Source of the DNA: Leptobrachium leishanense
Taxonomy: Eukaryota > Chordata > Amphibia > Anura > Megophryidae
DNA length: 64,000 bases
Reading direction: 5' to 3'
Assembly (NCBI GenBank): GCA_009667805.1
Contig: CM019070.1
Location: 57,292,735 to 57,356,734 of the forward strand
Made by a program: the position numbers and the translations under genes. The notes under the pieces are model-generated. The model did no database searches, was not told the DNA's origin, and was given only the letters and a program-made list of their open reading frames with translations. The first letter of the stretch is position 1, and the number at the start of each line of letters is the position of its first letter. Below are positions 22,939 through 34,784 of this stretch, one piece after another.

Positions 22939-23954
22939 GTGGATAAGCCCCAGTGTTTACTTCCCTTAGCACTACAGACCTAGCACAGTGAATTAAAGAA
23001 AAAAACGCTTTCCCTTTGCCTTAAGATGGCGTTAACCTATTAGTACTGGACCATGGCTAGAAAATAAATGAAAGTGTGAAAGAATTTTTTTTTATTGCCA
23101 TCGTGATTTCCAGAAAGCAATTACCCAAACTGACAGGAGGATGCCGATCATGTGTTAGCTGAAAGGAGAAAGCAAATCTGTTTGCATCAAATATGAAAAA
23201 ATGCTGATTTCCTGGGAGAAAGGCATTTCTTGCAGTTTACATTTTCACAATCTTCGCTGGAGAGATATTTTAATCATTCATGATTTTCTATATACCCGCA
23301 GGGCATTCCTACTATCATGTAAACTACAAGATAACCAGACATTTCAAGGAAAGTGATGAGCTGTTCATTTGTAAGAAATACTGCCAGGAAAAAAAAAAAA
23401 AATAAGTTAAATTTATGGTGATGAACACAATATTTACGTACAAAATTATAATTCCAATGAATTAGGTCATTTGAAATATAAAAACCATTGCATACATACG
23501 CAATTAAAATTTTAAATCATTATAAATAAGAATATATTTATATTAAAAAATATATTTAAAGTAACATTTAAAAAAAAAAACTCAAGAACTGCAGTTAAGA
23601 GAACGTGTGATAACAGATTAATTATGTTGTATCTTGATGTATTTTTATATCCGTGTCACATACACATTTTCACACATTTCAGTTTTTCGTCCTGTATTAG
23701 CTCCCTACATGGAGTCGGAGTTTTACACCTGTGATGGGTCCACAAGCGCGACCATATTCCACTTTTAAACAAAAACACCACATTTGGAAAGCATATGGTA
23801 AAGGTAGAATTTCAACAACCTATCAAATGAGTGAAAGGTGTTTGGGACATGACAGGTTCACTTTCAATTATCAAGTTATGAAGAAAGTGGATGATTCGGT
23901 TTCCAAAACATGGAATTTAAACAAACGGCATTATTATTATTATTAGTGGCTGGT
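22939..23954. other. AT-rich intronic DNA, no feature seen
   Basis: No exon, repeat terminus or plausible coding frame. Short A-runs and a (TTA)n run near 23930. Confidence 0.4.
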
Positions 23955-23958
23955 TTAA

Positions 23959-24219
23959 CCTTTTCACTGCTGAGGACGTGTGGGGAACGTCCTCATTGAC
24001 TCCTAAGGAAAGATAGGGGGTTCCTTTGAACCCCAATACCTCCCGACTGTTCTGTTGGCAGCTAGCATGGTCATGTATGGTATCATTAGAAAGGCCAGAG
24101 AATGGCCTTTCCAATGATACCAAACATGACCATTGTATAAAGTAAAGAAAAATAAATAAAAAAAAAAAAAGAGAAATGTGTTTTTTATTAAGACGTGAAA
24201 TGGCTCAGCAGTGAAGGGG
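23959..24219. mobile_element. piggyBac-like MITE, 261 bp
   Basis: Flanked by TTAA (23955-23958 and 24220-24223). The ends CCTTTTCACTGCTGAG and, reversed, CCCCTTCACTGCTGAG differ at a single position. The same termini occur in the 1-kb element at 1600-2625. An inner palindrome around 'ggtatcattagaaaggcc' is visible. No coding frame. Confidence 0.85.
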
Positions 24220-24566
24220 TTAAAGGGTTTCCCTTTATAGTACATTTAAACTTTGAAGTTACCATTACTATAGGGTCTACTCACTATGGGCTGAAATTTT
24301 GGCGATTTTCACTTCAGTGATTCTATTTCGACGGAAATCCAATTAATTCACTATTCACCAGATGGAGTTGCCGAAGACGCAAAGACTCATGAAAAAGTTG
24401 GTGAATGAAGAGCACCAAAGTGGCCTTGGTGGAAAATACCGAACTGACAGGAAAAAAACAAAAACCCAAAACAAAAAACAACCGAACTCTCCTAATAGGT
24501 GTTTATTTAAACCAATAAAAATGCATTAAAATTAAATTAAATTAAAAAAAAAAAAAAGACCTTTAA

Positions 24567-24828
24567 CCCTTTCCTGCCGCACGGCGTACCATGTCGCCTG
24601 CTCTGTGGGTGGGCCTTGAAGACGTGGGACATACTGGCACGCCCCGCTGACTTCAATGGGCCTTCTCTGCTCCTCCACACAATTGGGGTGCACCGTTGGC
24701 TGCAGAGAGATGGCCTGAACTCAGCGTCTGCTGCGTGGTGTGCAGAATCAGAGGCCTGTGGCGGCACCTGGCAGCGAGGTGTACCAGTACGCCTCGCCAA
24801 CGGCCAACAGCCACCTATTGTTAAGGGG
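24567..24828. mobile_element. TTAA-flanked MITE, piggyBac-like
   Basis: Flanked by TTAA (24563-24566 and 24829-24832). The first bases CCCTTTCC and the complement of the end (CCCCTTAAC) agree weakly, and GGCGTAC words are inverted inside both ends. The interior is GC-rich, unlike the AT-rich flanks. Confidence 0.55.
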
Positions 24829-25136
24829 TTAAAAAATAAAAAGTTCTGTTACAATTGGGAAACAAAAATTCTCTAACAAAATGCAAAAAAGTGTTCAAAA
24901 AAAAAAAAAATAATTAACTTCAATGAAAAAAAGTAATATAATTTTTAATTAAATACTATGGGATTTGACTCTTTAAACCTGTCGAACTGAAACACCGAAA
25001 ATCAGGGCATTTCGCCGACACTTCAGCGTTCTGTAAATAGACAAACCATTACTTCTCTATGGGACAATTTCGCTGCTGCTGAAAATTGCAGAACTGCACA
25101 AAATTTCGCCGTCAATTCACCTGTATTTGGAGAATT

Positions 25137-25995
25137 TAAATACAGAAAAAATGGCGTCGCGCCCATACTCACCGGAGCGGCAGCAACTGCCAGGAGTAAC
25201 AGCCCAGCCAATGTATAAAACATAACAAGGAAAAAATGTGTCATCTGCACTCGTTTCTAGGTGTTCCATGTACAACAAAACTGAGGTTTTTGTTTGTTTC
25301 AATGGCCATTGCAACGTAAGCTCACTCGCCACTTCACGGCACCTCTTTACTGAGTGAGTACCTAACAATTGTACCAAAAGGCCACTCTACTGAGCAGCTC
25401 CAAGCCCCTCCTGCTGCTTTTCAGCCAAGGAGAGGCAGAGATATGGTGGGTTTTATTTATACACGCACCAAACACTTCCCATTTGGGATTAAAAACAAAA
25501 ACATGGAAAGAGAAACAGCTGCAGAACGACGGACTGGTGTTACAAGCATGATATACATAAATACAGAAAAAATGGCGTTGCGCCCATTGGCTGGGCTGTT
25601 ACTCCTGGCAGTTGCTGCCGCTCCGGTGAGTATGGGCGCGACGCCATTTTTTCTGTATTTATGTATATCATGCTTGTAACACCAGTCCGTCGTTCTGCAG
25701 CTGTTCCTCTTTCCATGTTTTTGTTTTTAACTCCAAATGGGAAGTGTTTGGTGCGTGTATAAATAAAACCCACCATATCTCTGCCTCTCCTTGGCTGAAA
25801 AGCAGCAGGAGGGGCTTGGAGCTGCTCAGTAGAGCGGCCCTTTGGCACATGTTAGGTACTCACTCTGTAAAGAGGTGCCGTGAAGTGGCGAGTGAGCTTA
25901 TGTTGCAATGGCCATTGAAACGAACAAAAACCTCAGTTTTGTTGTACATGGAACACATAGAAACGAGCGCAGATGACACATTTTTTCCTTGTTAT
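25137..25995. repeat. Large palindromic insertion with 14-bp target duplication
   Basis: The 14-bp word GTATTTGGAGAATT lies at 25123-25136 and again at 25996-26009. Inside, 25221-25587 and 25632-25996 are inverted copies, nearly identical over about 365 bp, with a loop of about 44 nt. A third piece, 25141-25213, is the inverse of the loop and the right stem base (about 25583-25657). No coding role is supported. Confidence 0.85.
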
Positions 25996-26029
25996 GTATT
26001 TGGAGAATTGACTGTTTAGTGAATAGACC

Positions 26030-26743
26030 AACGGTGAATAACCTTTTCTATTTTAACAATAGTCTTACAAACTGATGTGAAAGACTTTAATTTTGTACAT
26101 ATTTCTTGTTTTTATTATTATTTTTTAAAACCTTGGAAGGCTTTAAGAAATAATACCTTCCCTAAACACCGCCATAACCCATCCACAATGTGACATCATA
26201 CATCGCTGAATTTTGTAATTTACATGAACGTTCTTTAAATCGAAGTACTTTAAGAAAAAAATATGTGCCGTCTATTATTGGCATTTCCACTAACAGCTAA
26301 TATTCAATATGCAATATCCATGATTTATGGTAAAGTATTCTAACAACCCATGGCTATTTCATTGCTGCAAGAAAATTGGTTTAAATCAACTTGCTTTCAA
26401 TACCCAAGCAGCAAAGTCGCCATTTGAATCAATGAGCTTAATCAACTTTCCCTGCTCGTGGAATATAAAATATGTTCTCAAAGTTCTACTTATCGATGGG
26501 AAGAGCCATTAAACGCGTATTTACTGCCATATAAACGCACACATTGGGATACATATATATTGCGTTCGCAAGAATGTTGCAATTTTATTAAACCTACTAA
26601 CTTACAGACTCAATACAATTTCTTTGCTGGAGGCAATAAATTATAAAGACCCCCCTCCAAGCTTAAACTACCCCCTCCCCAAAACTAGGTGGATGTACAA
26701 GTCCTTGTAACGGCTGGGCTTAAGGCACAGATAAGGTGCAATA
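26030..26743. other. AT-rich intronic DNA, no feature seen
   Basis: No exon or repeat terminus recognised. Confidence 0.35.
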
Positions 26744-26751
26744 CCATAAAG

Positions 26752-26887
26752 CAGGGATGTCCAAAATCCGACCCCCCAGATGTTCCTGAACTACAACTCC
26801 CAGAAATCTCTGACTGCATTAGATGGATGGAGACCATTGGGATTTGTAGTTCATGGACATCTGGGGGCCAGAGTTTGGACATCCCTG
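26752..26887. mobile_element. hAT-type MITE, 136 bp
   Basis: The ends CAGGGATGTCCAAA and TTTGGACATCCCTG are inverted repeats, and most of the element folds back on itself. The flanks CCATAAAG (26744-26751) and CCGTAAAG (26888-26895) are an 8-bp target duplication with one change, the hAT signature. Confidence 0.85.
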
Positions 26888-26895
26888 CCGTAAAG

Positions 26896-27427
26896 TATCC
26901 AGAGGTCAGGGACACTAAAGCACTCAAGGTCAGGGAGAGCAGAGCTGAGGGCAAGAAGGTCAGGCAAAGCCGGGTCAGGGAATAGCTGTGAATCAGAAAA
27001 ATAGACTGTGTATGTTCACAGCTCAAAGACACAATACGATTGGCTACTGGGCCAAAGACAAGCAAGGCAATGAGCGGGTCTTGATATGGGTTTAAATGGG
27101 AAGCCGAACCTCAGCCTATTCCCCGACATGAAATGGGGCTGCCAGTGTGTTCATACAAGGCCAAAAGCCAATTCAAAAACACCCATAACTACATTATCTC
27201 CTCTATACAGAGCACATGGGAGATAAAGAAAACCCTGAAGCCTTAGAAGAACAAAGACCACATCCAAAGCTTTATATGCTCCTCACATCATAAACAATAA
27301 AAAGTGGCACTTAAAATGGGTCATTTTAGTGGAGAAAGTCTTGTCTCAACATCCACAGAATCACGTATCCTTCCTGGTAAAATATTTTATAAATAAATCA
27401 ACACCTGCAGAAAGCTTTCATCGCCCT
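26896..27427. other. Intronic DNA with a tiny LINE tail
   Basis: 'gtatccttcctggtaaaata' followed by a TTTATAAATAAAT tail at about 27366-27400 is the 3' end of LINE family K. Otherwise unremarkable; a few AGGTCAGGGA-type words repeat near 26900-26990. Confidence 0.45.
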
Positions 27428-27431
27428 TTAA

Positions 27432-27596
27432 CCCCTTTGTGATTAATGGTGTCCTTACCCAGTGGAACAGAACAAACGTTTTGTCTTGATACCATGTAGT
27501 CAACGCAGCAGGCAATTACGAACGTGTGGCCATGGTGGCCAGTCTTACATTGGATGCAGTCTACTATTCTGGAATGATCACACAGCATGAAAGGGG
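27432..27596. mobile_element. piggyBac-like MITE, 165 bp
   Basis: Flanked by TTAA (27428-27431 and 27597-27600). The ends CCCCTTTGTG and, reversed, CCCCTTTCATG form a short inverted repeat. No coding frame. Confidence 0.65.
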
Positions 27597-27748
27597 TTAA
27601 GAGGAACGGTCATTTCCCCAGAAATGAAAAAAAATAAAAAATACAACTGCCTACATCTCATACTAACAATTTTTTATTGGACGTTCTGTTTTAGTTTTAA
27701 GAGTAACGATTCATTGAACGGCGTCGCAGCTCAGTTCAAGCTTTATAC

Positions 27749-28057
27749 GGCCGGCTGCACACTAGACGTTTTTTTGTAACGCACTAACGCGCGTTAAAAA
27801 AAAAATCATCGTACTCGACACTCGTCTACCCCCTTGCGTTATCTTCCATAGGAGGATAGCGGAGCACCCGTCGACGCGAATCCTAGCGCATCGCCATTCT
27901 AGAACGCTAGGATTCACGTCGACGGGTGCTCCGCTATCCTCCTATGGAAGATAACGCAAGGGGGCGTGGACGAGCGCCGGGTACGATGTTTTTTTTTTTT
28001 TTAACGCGCGTTAGTGCGTTACAAAAAACGTCTCTCTAGTCTAGTGTGCACCCGGCC
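27749..28057. mobile_element. Foldback MITE, family G, copy 1
   Basis: The two halves are inverted copies: GGCCGGCTGCACACTAGACG at the left and the complement at the right, with GTAACGCACTAACGCGCG and a long inner stem around 'gaggatagcggagcacc'. TAC flanks both sides (27746-27748 and 28058-28060). Termini resemble 44078-44441. Confidence 0.8.
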
Positions 28058-28060
28058 TAC

Positions 28061-31000
28061 AGGTCAGGTCAAGTGCCCTTTATCTGGAATTCTAATATGC
28101 AGAACGTTAGGAGCTGTCCGGATTTTAGTATTTACAGACCAGGGGTGCTACATATGGTGGCTGTCGCTTGGGAACCCAGCTTCGAAGCATACCGTGGCAC
28201 ACACTGAGAGCCTATGGGCAGCCCCAGCAAGCGACATGCTACCTGGAGTGCTGCTGACTCAGGGCAGCATGTCCACGAAGTAACGCTGCAGATTGATCCC
28301 AGCGTCTGTACACACTGGGAGCTGCAGAAGGAAGCAGATTGCAGCTCTCCTGCTGCAACCTCCTTCCTCCGAAACATCACATTCTCCTGGATTCTGAAAT
28401 CTGGAGTCCTATTAGTGGTGCCAGACCTGTAATTGCATCTTCCCTCCAGCACAGATCCCGGTCTCTCTTTTGAGTCATTGTACAGATGTATACACGCCTC
28501 CTCCAGCCCATAATTGTCAGAGAAGCTGAATTACACAAAAAAAAAGAAAAAAAATCCATTATAAAACCTTGAATAAGAATAAAGCCAACTCAGGGGTTTA
28601 ATCGCTGCCCTTGGCTGAAATGAGGCGCACAGGCTGCATGTTAGGAGCATATAGTGAGTGAGGGGCACTTTGGGGAATTATGGACTGGGTTTGACACTAA
28701 AAACATTTCATTTACATTAGTTAAATCTCTTGAACAGCTTAAATTTTTACACCATCTTCCACTACTTTCCCTTTAAAAATACATATTTTTTGTGTTATCT
28801 TTAGCCTAATGTGCTGCCAAGTGGGAAAGCATCATTAACGCTTCAGCTGGGGTAAACATAATCCTTCCAGGAAGCAGCTAATTACCTGAGATTTACAGCC
28901 CATTGTCTGCTTAATGCTGAGCCTCCTGATTGCATATTATAAATTGCTGTCCCATATTGACATTTTAACTCCTACTTGGGAATGACCTTTCAAAGCTAAT
29001 AAGACCTTTGAGTTAGTGGGCGAGGGTGGCAGGAGGATACTGAAGACTTTAGAAGACCAACGTTCATGTGTTTAAAAAAAATAAAAAAATAGAAAAACGA
29101 TAGAAATCTTTAGATCTGTAGTTGTGGTCGCGATGTGGCACATGATTAACCCTTTGTATTCTGCAAGAATAATTTAATGACATATACTACCGGAATACAT
29201 CTTAACACGGCAACGTAATCACCAAGCGCCACAGGGCATCCTAGTAGCAGGCGGGTTTAAACACTGCAAGGAGTCATAGCACGTCAGGCAGCTTTCTGGC
29301 CCTTCTCCAGCCCACCTCGCTTTCCAACAGCCAATTGTCTGAACTTAGGCAGCCTCCCTGCAGCCAATGAGAGCGATCAGTCAAACTGGGAAGGGAGGCA
29401 GGCTGAAGGATAGACACATGGCAGGCTACGCCACTCTGTCATTTAAGCATGTCTGCCGCCAGCACCTGCCGCAGCGTTAAGAGGGTAAAAAGTCTGTCCA
29501 TTATGGAATTAAGGGCAACAGAAAGGCTGCAAGCCAGACACCTAAAACAAGTCCCAAATATTTGTCAAAGATTTAACACACTGGAAAGATTTTCATCCTT
29601 TCAAGGTTTTCCATGATTTCCTAGGTTCAGATTACCATTTCATGCAAAGGAACAGCACAGGGCAGGTGTGGCCTTGGAGGATCTTTGTATAAATCATATT
29701 CTGTAATATGAACTCTACATACTGACTGAGGTGTCTAAAACGTCAAGTGTCCTCATCTAGACATAATCCTAACCATGGCAGGTCACCTGGAATTCCTTTC
29801 CGATTTCTTACCTGAAGCACATGAAAAATGCTTCCCTGCAGTATGTAGAATTCAAGTTTCCATCACCATTAATAAATTATGAGTCCAATTATGTGTTACC
29901 TGAACTTTACACTCTCTAGTAGTTCACATACAGCATATTACTCCCTGGTCTGATTGCCCCTTTCTCTCTGCCACAGTTCCCCACATACATACCTATGTAA
30001 TACGCTGACAATATATTTGGGTCCCAATTCCAACCGGGATGTTAAGCCAACGTCTGGAGCTCGATGGGGGAAGAATCGCCCAAGACGTTAGCTTAAAATC
30101 ATCCTGAGCGATCACAACACAGACATGCCGCTGTTATTGCGACAGTTTACTCTAACGTCACGTCTCCTGTACTTTGTACTTGAGTAGTGAATATGCACGG
30201 CCCTAGAGAACAAGCTATTCCAACCTTTATACCGTATTTGAAACTCTGGTGTTAAGTGATTATTGGCTTTGCAAAATCACTTAATACCTATACTAAACCT
30301 AAACACCTCCCCCAAATCCCATGAGATCCCTCCGCTTTCTCCTCTGGCAAGAAAATGAGAACAAATAGTTCCCTCTGCGTTTCCTTCCGCAGCCCCTGCA
30401 CATTCGAGCTCGCACAGGGCTCCATGGAGTCCTAGAGACTCCAGCAGCTGATACTCGCGGGCATCCTGCACACCATATGTATCCCGGTATTAACTAAATT
30501 TTGACTATTTCCTGCATTTCCATTTGCTAGGCTTATTAAACTTCTGCATTCTTGTTACTCCATACTTGATTTAGGATGATCAAAGTTAAATGAAAACAGG
30601 TTAAAGACTTGGTGGAATGAATTAAATCAAGTCAATTTAAATCACTAGCAAGCAAGAGCTGATTACATTTCAAAATCATGATTTGATTTGAATGATTGGT
30701 TCTTGCTGGCTGAAAATCTTAGATTTTTGCATCCGGTGAAGATTTCTTATTTAGAATAATAATAACTACATACCGTATCTGTTTAAATCATTATATCCAG
30801 ATTTTTTTTATCATACATATATAACATGTAATGATTGCCCGATGAACTATCTCCAGTTTAATAGGTTAATCGCTGATATTTGGAGAATTTGAATGGTTTA
30901 ATTGTACAACAATAATATTACATAACATATTTACTAAACATCAGTTCTTGCTTGAACAACATTAAAGTGATTCCTTTGATCTCAGCACTTCTCCTGACAT

Positions 31001-33820
31001 CAGGACTTGTACAGTAAGTCTTTATTTGCATTGCTGACATTTTGCACACGTCTGCCTTAATAGGTAGGAACTTCATTAAACCATTCCTAAACTGGGTCTC
31101 TTATGGCCTGTTGCCATTTTCCTCTTCAAGGGAGGTAATAATGAGCTTAAAACTACATACAAAAAGATCCCAAAGCTTATAAACTGCTAAGCAGGTTTTA
31201 CTTTCGTTTTCACTGCCTGTCCCTCCCCCTCAGCTCCTGCTGCAGATCTATTCCACTCCAAAAGAATTAAATTAATTGAGCTTCTTGAAACTTTGCACTT
31301 TCATGTATAAACAGATTTGCAAAATATCAAATGGTATAGTCTTTTCCAGTACTTTGTATATTTTGTACCATTCCTATTAAAATTACATGTTATCACTGCG
31401 GACACAACTACAGTTAACTAACCAAGCTCTATATCATGCTTAACCCAAAGGTTATTAACTTTCTTTACCATTGATTTTTATTCACCTTGATTAAATTTAA
31501 AGCAAATACAATGTAATGGTCTTGGAAAACATGGATAAAATGGCATCTCTACGTGTTATTTACAATCTGTAATGGCAAAACATCCGATAGCCCCTTATGG
31601 AAAATTCAGACCAAGTATTGCCGTCTGGAACAAACAATATTGCTGCCAGGTTAAGCACTACTTCGATGAAATTAATGAAAACATTGTTCTGTGTGTCCTT
31701 TGAAAAACGCCATTGTATTTCTATTCAGCAGTGACACTAATTCCAATAGGATTCACCAATTAGCCACAAACCTCTGCGCTCTGAGTAATGAAAGCCTCAT
31801 AATTACTTCCCAGGGGGACGGAAAACAAATAACTTTAGAGGTCCCACAAATAGTCCTGTCATCTAGTAAATTAGACAGTAATGTTAAGAGGAGTCTGGGT
31901 TTTGTATTTACTGTAAATATGTAAAAGTTGCAAGCAAGTGCTGCTTATAGAATACGAGTAGTAGGCGCACAGAATAAAAGAAATTGCTTATCTGTACATC
32001 AAGGCCTATTGAATAAACAATTTCTAGCAAGAACAAGATAAAACCTTTTAAAAGGATTTTATAGGCAAAAAAACTGATGGAAAAGAAAGCCAGAGGAATT
32101 ATTAATCACACTGCAGTACAGTGGGATTTTACTCCTGTGCCGCAGTTGAGCCTGGAGCTCTTCAAGCTGGCCGTCATCCCGTTGCCGACAGCAGGTTGGC
32201 TCCGACCCACTGACAATTGTCACATACAGCCAATCAGAAACCCCCTCAATGCAGAAGCATCAAGAGGAATCATGAAGTTGGCTGGTTCAAACGTAGACTA
32301 CTATGTCAGCAATGACATAACCTGGCCTCGTGGTGGGCTCATCCCACAGAAGACTGTCCAATGGTTGCTGGCTGTCTGCATTCCGGAATACGTGACGGCC
32401 GCCCCTTTGAAGGTCTTTCACATTGGCAAGGAACAGTCATTGGCAGTGGTCCTATGACCATTAAAATCCACTTTACTGGTCATGGAGCCTAGAATGTCCT
32501 TTTAACATCTAAACTGAATGAACGGGAAGTTTGAGAATAGATATCATGAGAAACTTTGTAGCATGTCCTTTGGTGGGTCATCTCAATATGATCGCTTTCA
32601 AACCAGGGTTTAGCAAATCAAAGATGACAAGACAACCATCCATTACATGGTGTAACAAATCTAGTAGGACAGATAGCAACCGACTCCCCAGAAAATTTAC
32701 TTGGCGCCCAAGTCTTTCGATTATTCTACAGAAATCTATAAACTAAGCTTTGCCTGGCTCTTAAAACCAGTCTAGTTGGCTTCTATAATCCTACGAAATA
32801 CATCAAGCCTTGGCCCTAGAGCTTTTTGTGGGTGGATTTGCAGTCGGGCAGGTGATGGAAGAGAATGCCATTCATGGCACTGGAACAGAGAGCTTGGTTG
32901 CGGAAATGTTGAGGGGCACCACAGTCCTGAGTATCATTGACGTAGCTCTTGAACCTGATGTTACATAACTAGGAGCTTGACAGCGTTTGGTGCCAATAGT
33001 ATCGGGGGGGGCCATAGAAGCCAAATACATCATGTAATGAGCCAGGAACATTTTTTTTTATGTAAAATAATCCTGAACTTTAAAGGTCCAGGTGTGAGAT
33101 TCTAGGATCGTGTGGCTACCTGATCCCTGGAGATGTGAAACCCTAACCCTGGTTTTTGTTATTAACATACAGTAACTAGGATTGTACTTTTGAGATGAAA
33201 AGTGCAAAACCGTTTTATACAATCCTGGATTGTTTGGGTTATTTGAGATGAAATGGAGATTCACTGAGCCCAGTCGCATTTCAAATACACACACGCAAAA
33301 CACATCAGCACCTGCAGGGTCTGGCAGAGCTCAGCTGCAAACGTACCCCGTTCCTACATTATGCTAAATGTGAATTGCAGCGAATATTAAACACAGGGAT
33401 CGCCGAGCTGCCATTACCATCCGAGAGTCACCAGCAGCTGCAGAGACAAAAATGATAAAGAATAAAACACAAAAGTAAGAAATACAAACAGCGACAAGGG
33501 CTTTGCATCTCCTCCTCCCGCTTAATAATCCGTGCTAAAGAATACGGGGGGGGGGGATAATGCTCGGCATCGCACATTGTGTCTGCGTTACAGACTGCTT
33601 AACATTCCACACAAACAGGGTGATGGAAGAGCGACCTGCTCCATGCTTTTCTGAAAGGACACATTGCTCCATGGAAGCCTGCGAAATCACAAAGTGGTGG
33701 GATGTACGACGCCACATGAAGGAGAATGAAACCACGCAGTGTTTAACACAACGCAAAAAAAAAAAAAAAAAAAAAAAAAAAGGGGTTAAGGAGAAAACTG
33801 AAAGAAAATAAATCCAGAGT
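28061..33820. other. Repeat-poor intronic interval, possible regulatory DNA
   Basis: Nearly 5.8 kb without a confident transposon, unlike the surroundings, apart from a possible TTAA element near 29147-29482 (left TTAACCCTTTG, right TTAAGAGGGT). No coding exon was recognised; frames at 28132, 28014 and 32077 lack domains. Low-CpG blocks rich in TAATTA/ATTA words lie at about 28790-29000 and 31680-31920 and could be conserved non-coding elements. This is inference. Confidence 0.4.
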
Positions 33821-34066
33821 GACCCCGTTCACACTGTGCGATTTATCGCGCAGATTTTTCCACGCAATCGCGGCAAAGTCCGCACGATGTCGCGCTATGT
33901 AGCGCCTCCAATGCATTTCAACGGAGCTGTTCACATCTTGCTGTGCGACGTCGCGCGTCACGGTAGCATGTCGCTGGTACATGACCCTTTTTTTGAAATT
34001 TCCATTGGTGGTGTTGTGCAAAATCGTGACTGCGCGATTTTCAAATCGCACATTGTGAACAGGGCC
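33821..34066 (+). mobile_element. Harbinger-like MITE, family E, copy 1
   Basis: Left end GACCCCGTTCACACTGTGCG, right end CGCACATTGTGAACAGGGCC, inverted with few mismatches. The interior ('tccaatgcatttca', 'ggtacatgacccttttttt') matches 39363-39624. The target duplication is unclear here. Confidence 0.72.
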
Positions 34067-34154
34067 AAATGTTCCCTGGTTCTTACTTGCTAAAAAGTCA
34101 TGGTACGGTGCATCTAGAAAACGACTTTTTTTGTTGCCAAAGTAACATACAAAC

Positions 34155-34776
34155 TAGGGCTGTGCAATTAATTGCAATCGCAATCGAATCGCGATTTCCG
34201 ACCATGCAATTTCTAAATCGCATAAGGCTGCAATTTTCGGCTCCCTGTTAACTTCCGGCGGCATGGTGCTTTGGGCGCTCGCAGGGGGAACCACGTGACG
34301 AGCCACGTTCTCGCGGCTCGTCACATGGTTCCCCCAGGCGAGCGCCCAAGCTCCATGCCGCCAGAAGTTAACAGGGAGCCGAACACGTGGCGCACAGAGG
34401 TGAGCTGGGGCAGTATATCCATGAGCTGGGGCAGTATATCCATGTGCTGGGGCAGTATATCCATGTGCTGGGGCAGTATATCCATGTGCTGGGGCAGTAT
34501 ATCCATGTGCTGGGGCAGTATATCCATGTGCTGGGGCAGTATATCCATGTGCTGGGGCAGTATATCCATGTGCTGGGGCAGTATATCCATGAGCTGGGGC
34601 AGTATATCCATGAGCTGGGGCAGTATATCCATGTGCTGAATACTGAATACATTTAGAATGTATGTAGCATGTTTGAAAAAGCAAAAACAATTGGCTAAAT
34701 CGCAAATAAAATCGCAATCGCAATATTCATTCAAGAAATCGCAATATGATTATTTTGTCAATATTGCACAGCCCTA
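34155..34776. mobile_element. hAT-type element carrying a palindrome and minisatellite
   Basis: It begins TAGGGCTGTGCAATTAA and ends ATTGCACAGCCCTA. A perfect 8-bp duplication, ATACAAAC, lies at 34147-34154 and 34777-34784, diagnostic of hAT. Subterminal repeats of AATCGCAATCGC occur at both ends. A 66-bp-arm inverted repeat spans 34239-34304 and 34315-34380, followed by the 21-bp tandem array. Confidence 0.9.
34402..34638 (+). repeat. 21-bp minisatellite, symmetric variant order
   Basis: Eleven full units of 21 bp (G(A/T)GCTGGGGCAGTATATCC plus AT), then a partial one. The second base gives two types in the order 2 GAG, 7 GTG, 2 GAG. Since 21 is divisible by three, all frames stay open, which explains several overlapping long frames on both strands that are not genes. 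Confidence 0.92.
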
Positions 34777-34784
34777 ATACAAAC

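Larger units (their letters stand above)
24276..26029. mobile_element. Composite inverted-end element with nested insertions
   Basis: The left end GGGTCTACTCACTA and the complement of the right end (GGTCTATTCACTA) match. It contains the TTAA element at 24567-24828 and the palindromic insertion at 25137-25995. The segment 24830-25120 resembles 50320-50620 and 55440-55760 (shared 'tatgggattcga' and 'cgaactgaaccaccga'-type words). Class uncertain. Confidence 0.5.

Noticed and set aside
32077..32457. 126-codon frame in the repeat-poor region
   Set aside because: No recognisable motif and no splice signals of a plausible exon; open by chance.
33541..33780. Poly(G) and poly(A) runs as G-quadruplex or regulatory elements
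   Set aside because: Simple homopolymers, frequent across the window; no specific arrangement.
34154..34734. Several overlapping open frames of 80-190 codons on both strands
   Set aside because: They are a by-product of the 21-bp tandem repeat, which keeps all frames open; no domain or splice support.
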